Shown piece after piece: positions 31,132-32,369 of a DNA stretch of 32,369 bases. The position numbers and the translations under genes are program-made. Positions within the stretch are counted from its first letter, which is position 1. Every line of letters begins with the position of its first letter. A model generated the notes under the pieces. It did not search any database. It saw nothing but the letters and a program-made list of their open reading frames with translations, and had not been told where the DNA came from. Source of the stretch: Streptomyces ipomoeae 91-03 (GTDB lineage Bacteria > Actinomycetota > Actinomycetes > Streptomycetales > Streptomycetaceae); the NCBI RefSeq assembly GCF_000317595.1, contig NZ_AEJC01000384.1, positions 1 to 32,369 of the forward strand, given 5' to 3'.

Positions 31132-31474
31132 CCGTCCCTGCCGTCCCTGCCGTGATCCCGCAGGTCAAACGGCATACGACCGGGACGGAAGCCGGGTGCA
31201 AGACGGCAACTCGATCATGACGACCGCGCTGCCACCAACCGAACGCTGCCCGGATCCGTCTTGTGCCGTCCCGGGCGTCCTCGCCGTATCGCCGCAGGTC
31301 ACGGCGCTGTCGGCCGGGACGGCAAGACGGATGCGATCCGTCCACGGCCACCGAACCGCAGCCCCACCACCCGCGCGTGCCCCAAGACGCGACGGCGCCG
31401 CCAGGACGGAACACCAGCCCTCCTGCCGTACCGGCCCTGACCTGCACTTGCAACGGCCAAGACGGCAAAGACGG
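31132..31474 (+). repeat. Short-repeat array CCGTC/GACGG (candidate origin or partition site), element 2
   Basis: About 13 copies of CCGTC or GACGG occur in 343 bp, many in pairs spaced 8-10 bp, such as CCGTCCCTG twice (31132, 31141) and GACGGCAAAGACGG (31461). The box CGCAGGTCA of element 1 recurs at 31159-31167 and 31293-31301, and GCAGGTCA occurs inverted at 31438-31445. The first tandem pair is followed by CGCAGGTCA at nearly the same distance as in element 1. No credible gene lies in 31113-31503. Confidence 0.75.
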
Positions 31475-31503
31475 ACCACGCCACCACCCCAGGAGAACCC
31501 CGC

Positions 31504-32364
31504 TTGACCACCCTCTCCCCACCCACCCACCGGGACCATCGCCCTGACGAAGGGCGACCGATGACGACCAAGCAGGCTGCCGAGCGGTACGCGCTCATCG
31601 CGGCCGGAACCGTCATCGTGGCCCTCACCGCCGGCGGGTTCTGGCTGTCGTACGCACACCTCGCCGAGGTCGCCGGACAGCACGGCCTCAAGAGCACCCC
31701 GATCCGCCAGTGGGCCTGGCCGGCCACCCTGGACGCGTTCATCGTCGCGGGCGAACTGCTCATGCTCCGCGCGGGCCTGCGCCGGGTGACCGACGGCTGG
31801 GCCATCGCCCTCACCGCCACCGGATCGGTCGGCTCCATCGCACTCAACGTGGCCGGGGTCAGCGGCACAGGCAACACCGGCACCGTGCCCCTCCTCGACT
31901 ATGTGGTCGCCGCGGTTCCCCCGACCGCCGCGCTGCTGACCTTCGGTGTCCTGATGCGCCAGATCCACCAGCTCGTCGACCAACCCGCCGACCACGCGGA
32001 CCCCGCTTCCGTCCAGGCACCGGTACGACCGGTCACCGCGCCCGCCAAGCCCACGGAGCCACCAGCCGAGCCGGTCCGTTCCGCTGAGCCTCCGGCCGCC
32101 GGTTCCGTCCAGCCGACGGAACCACCACCCGAGGTTTCGGAGAGCAAGCCGCGCGGTGGCCGTCCGCCCAAGGCCACGCTCGCAGAGCTCGTGGAGATCG
32201 GCCGGGTGGCCCTCGCTGAGCACGGCACACTCAGCCGGTCCCTACTCCGGAAGGCAGTTAAGGACAGGGACCTGACGATCAGCAGTCGGCGGCAGACCGA
32301 CGTGATGGAAATCCTCCGGCCCGAAATCGAAGCCGCCGCCAAGACCGGTACCGACAGCGGCTGA
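31504..32364 (+). CDS. DUF2637 membrane protein, element 2
   Basis: A 286-aa protein with four predicted transmembrane helices (about 30-48, 70-88, 97-118 and 130-150), including the DUF2637 core WPATLDAFIVAGELLMLRAG. A Pro/Glu-rich linker follows (about 160-225). The C-terminal helical domain (GRPPKATLAELVEIGRVALA to MEILRPEIE) may bind DNA. It corresponds to 3863-4747 in element 1. The TTG start with GGAG-N8 spacing and the ACCCCGCTTG context are the same in both. ATG 31561 is an alternative start 19 codons later. MobC and relaxase genes, if present, lie beyond the window. Confidence 0.82.
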   Translation: MTTLSPPTHRDHRPDEGRPMTTKQAAERYALIAAGTVIVALTAGGFWLSYAHLAEVAGQHGLKSTPIRQWAWPATLDAFIVAGELLMLRAGLRRVTDGWAIALTATGSVGSIALNVAGVSGTGNTGTVPLLDYVVAAVPPTAALLTFGVLMRQIHQLVDQPADHADPASVQAPVRPVTAPAKPTEPPAEPVRSAEPPAAGSVQPTEPPPEVSESKPRGGRPPKATLAELVEIGRVALAEHGTLSRSLLRKAVKDRDLTISSRRQTDVMEILRPEIEAAAKTGTDSG

Positions 32365-32369
32365 CCGGA

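Overview
The window is high-GC actinobacterial DNA, almost certainly from a Streptomyces. The grounds are strong third-position G/C, frequent GTG and TTG starts, GGAG-type ribosome binding sites, and typical families: XRE regulators with a TPR-like tail, HATPase_c_2 proteins, DUF5994, DUF2637/DUF3631 element genes and an Asp23 envelope-stress operon. All family calls are by eye; no database search was possible.

Layout. (1) 41-7431 is an integrated mobilizable element. A tyrosine integrase and an XRE repressor read leftward. Reading rightward are an excisionase-like protein, a DUF3631 P-loop ATPase, a repeat-rich noncoding locus, a DUF2637 membrane protein, MobC and a relaxase. The transcript ends at a 28-bp perfect palindrome, followed by three 23-bp tandem repeats. 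Two 20-bp operator-like sites, identical at 19 of 20 positions, flank the divergent control region. (2) 7595-15904 is a metabolic cassette. An HFCD-type flavoprotein and an XRE-TPR regulator read left. A tightly overlapping operon reads right: HATPase, MurA-like enolpyruvyl transferase, 5'-nucleotidase-like phosphoesterase, two dCTP-deaminase-fold proteins and a GT4-type glycosyltransferase. A serine hydrolase follows. I recognise no described pathway with this gene set. (3) 16127-17156 is a MerR/DUF433 antitoxin-like gene overlapping a PIN-like (DUF5615) toxin gene that is split by a frameshift. (4) 17585-26591 is a stress-type chromosomal region: STAS-GNAT fusion, STAS protein, two DUF5994 genes, a six-gene Asp23/AmaP-type membrane operon, a divergent Asp23-like (P10-annotated type) protein and a fatty-acid desaturase. 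Two remnants of a PP2C/SpoIIE phosphatase C-terminus lie at its edges as direct repeats. (5) 26838-32364 is the start of a second integrative element. It begins at the 3' half of a tRNA-Arg(CCT) gene (probable att site) and repeats the plan of element 1: int-XRE leftward, then xis, DUF3631 (frameshifted), repeat locus and DUF2637.

The strongest leads are two. First, in the two overlapping dCTP-deaminase-like genes one protein keeps the RSSxxR motif but lacks the catalytic Glu, while the other keeps the Glu but lacks RSSxxR. This suggests an obligate heteromer with shared active sites inside an uncharacterised nucleotide/sugar pathway. Second, the two elements share a noncoding locus between the DUF3631 and DUF2637 genes. 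It is built from short repeats, many at 9-bp spacing, with an element-specific sequence plus a shared CGCAGGTCA box. It is a candidate replication or partition site.
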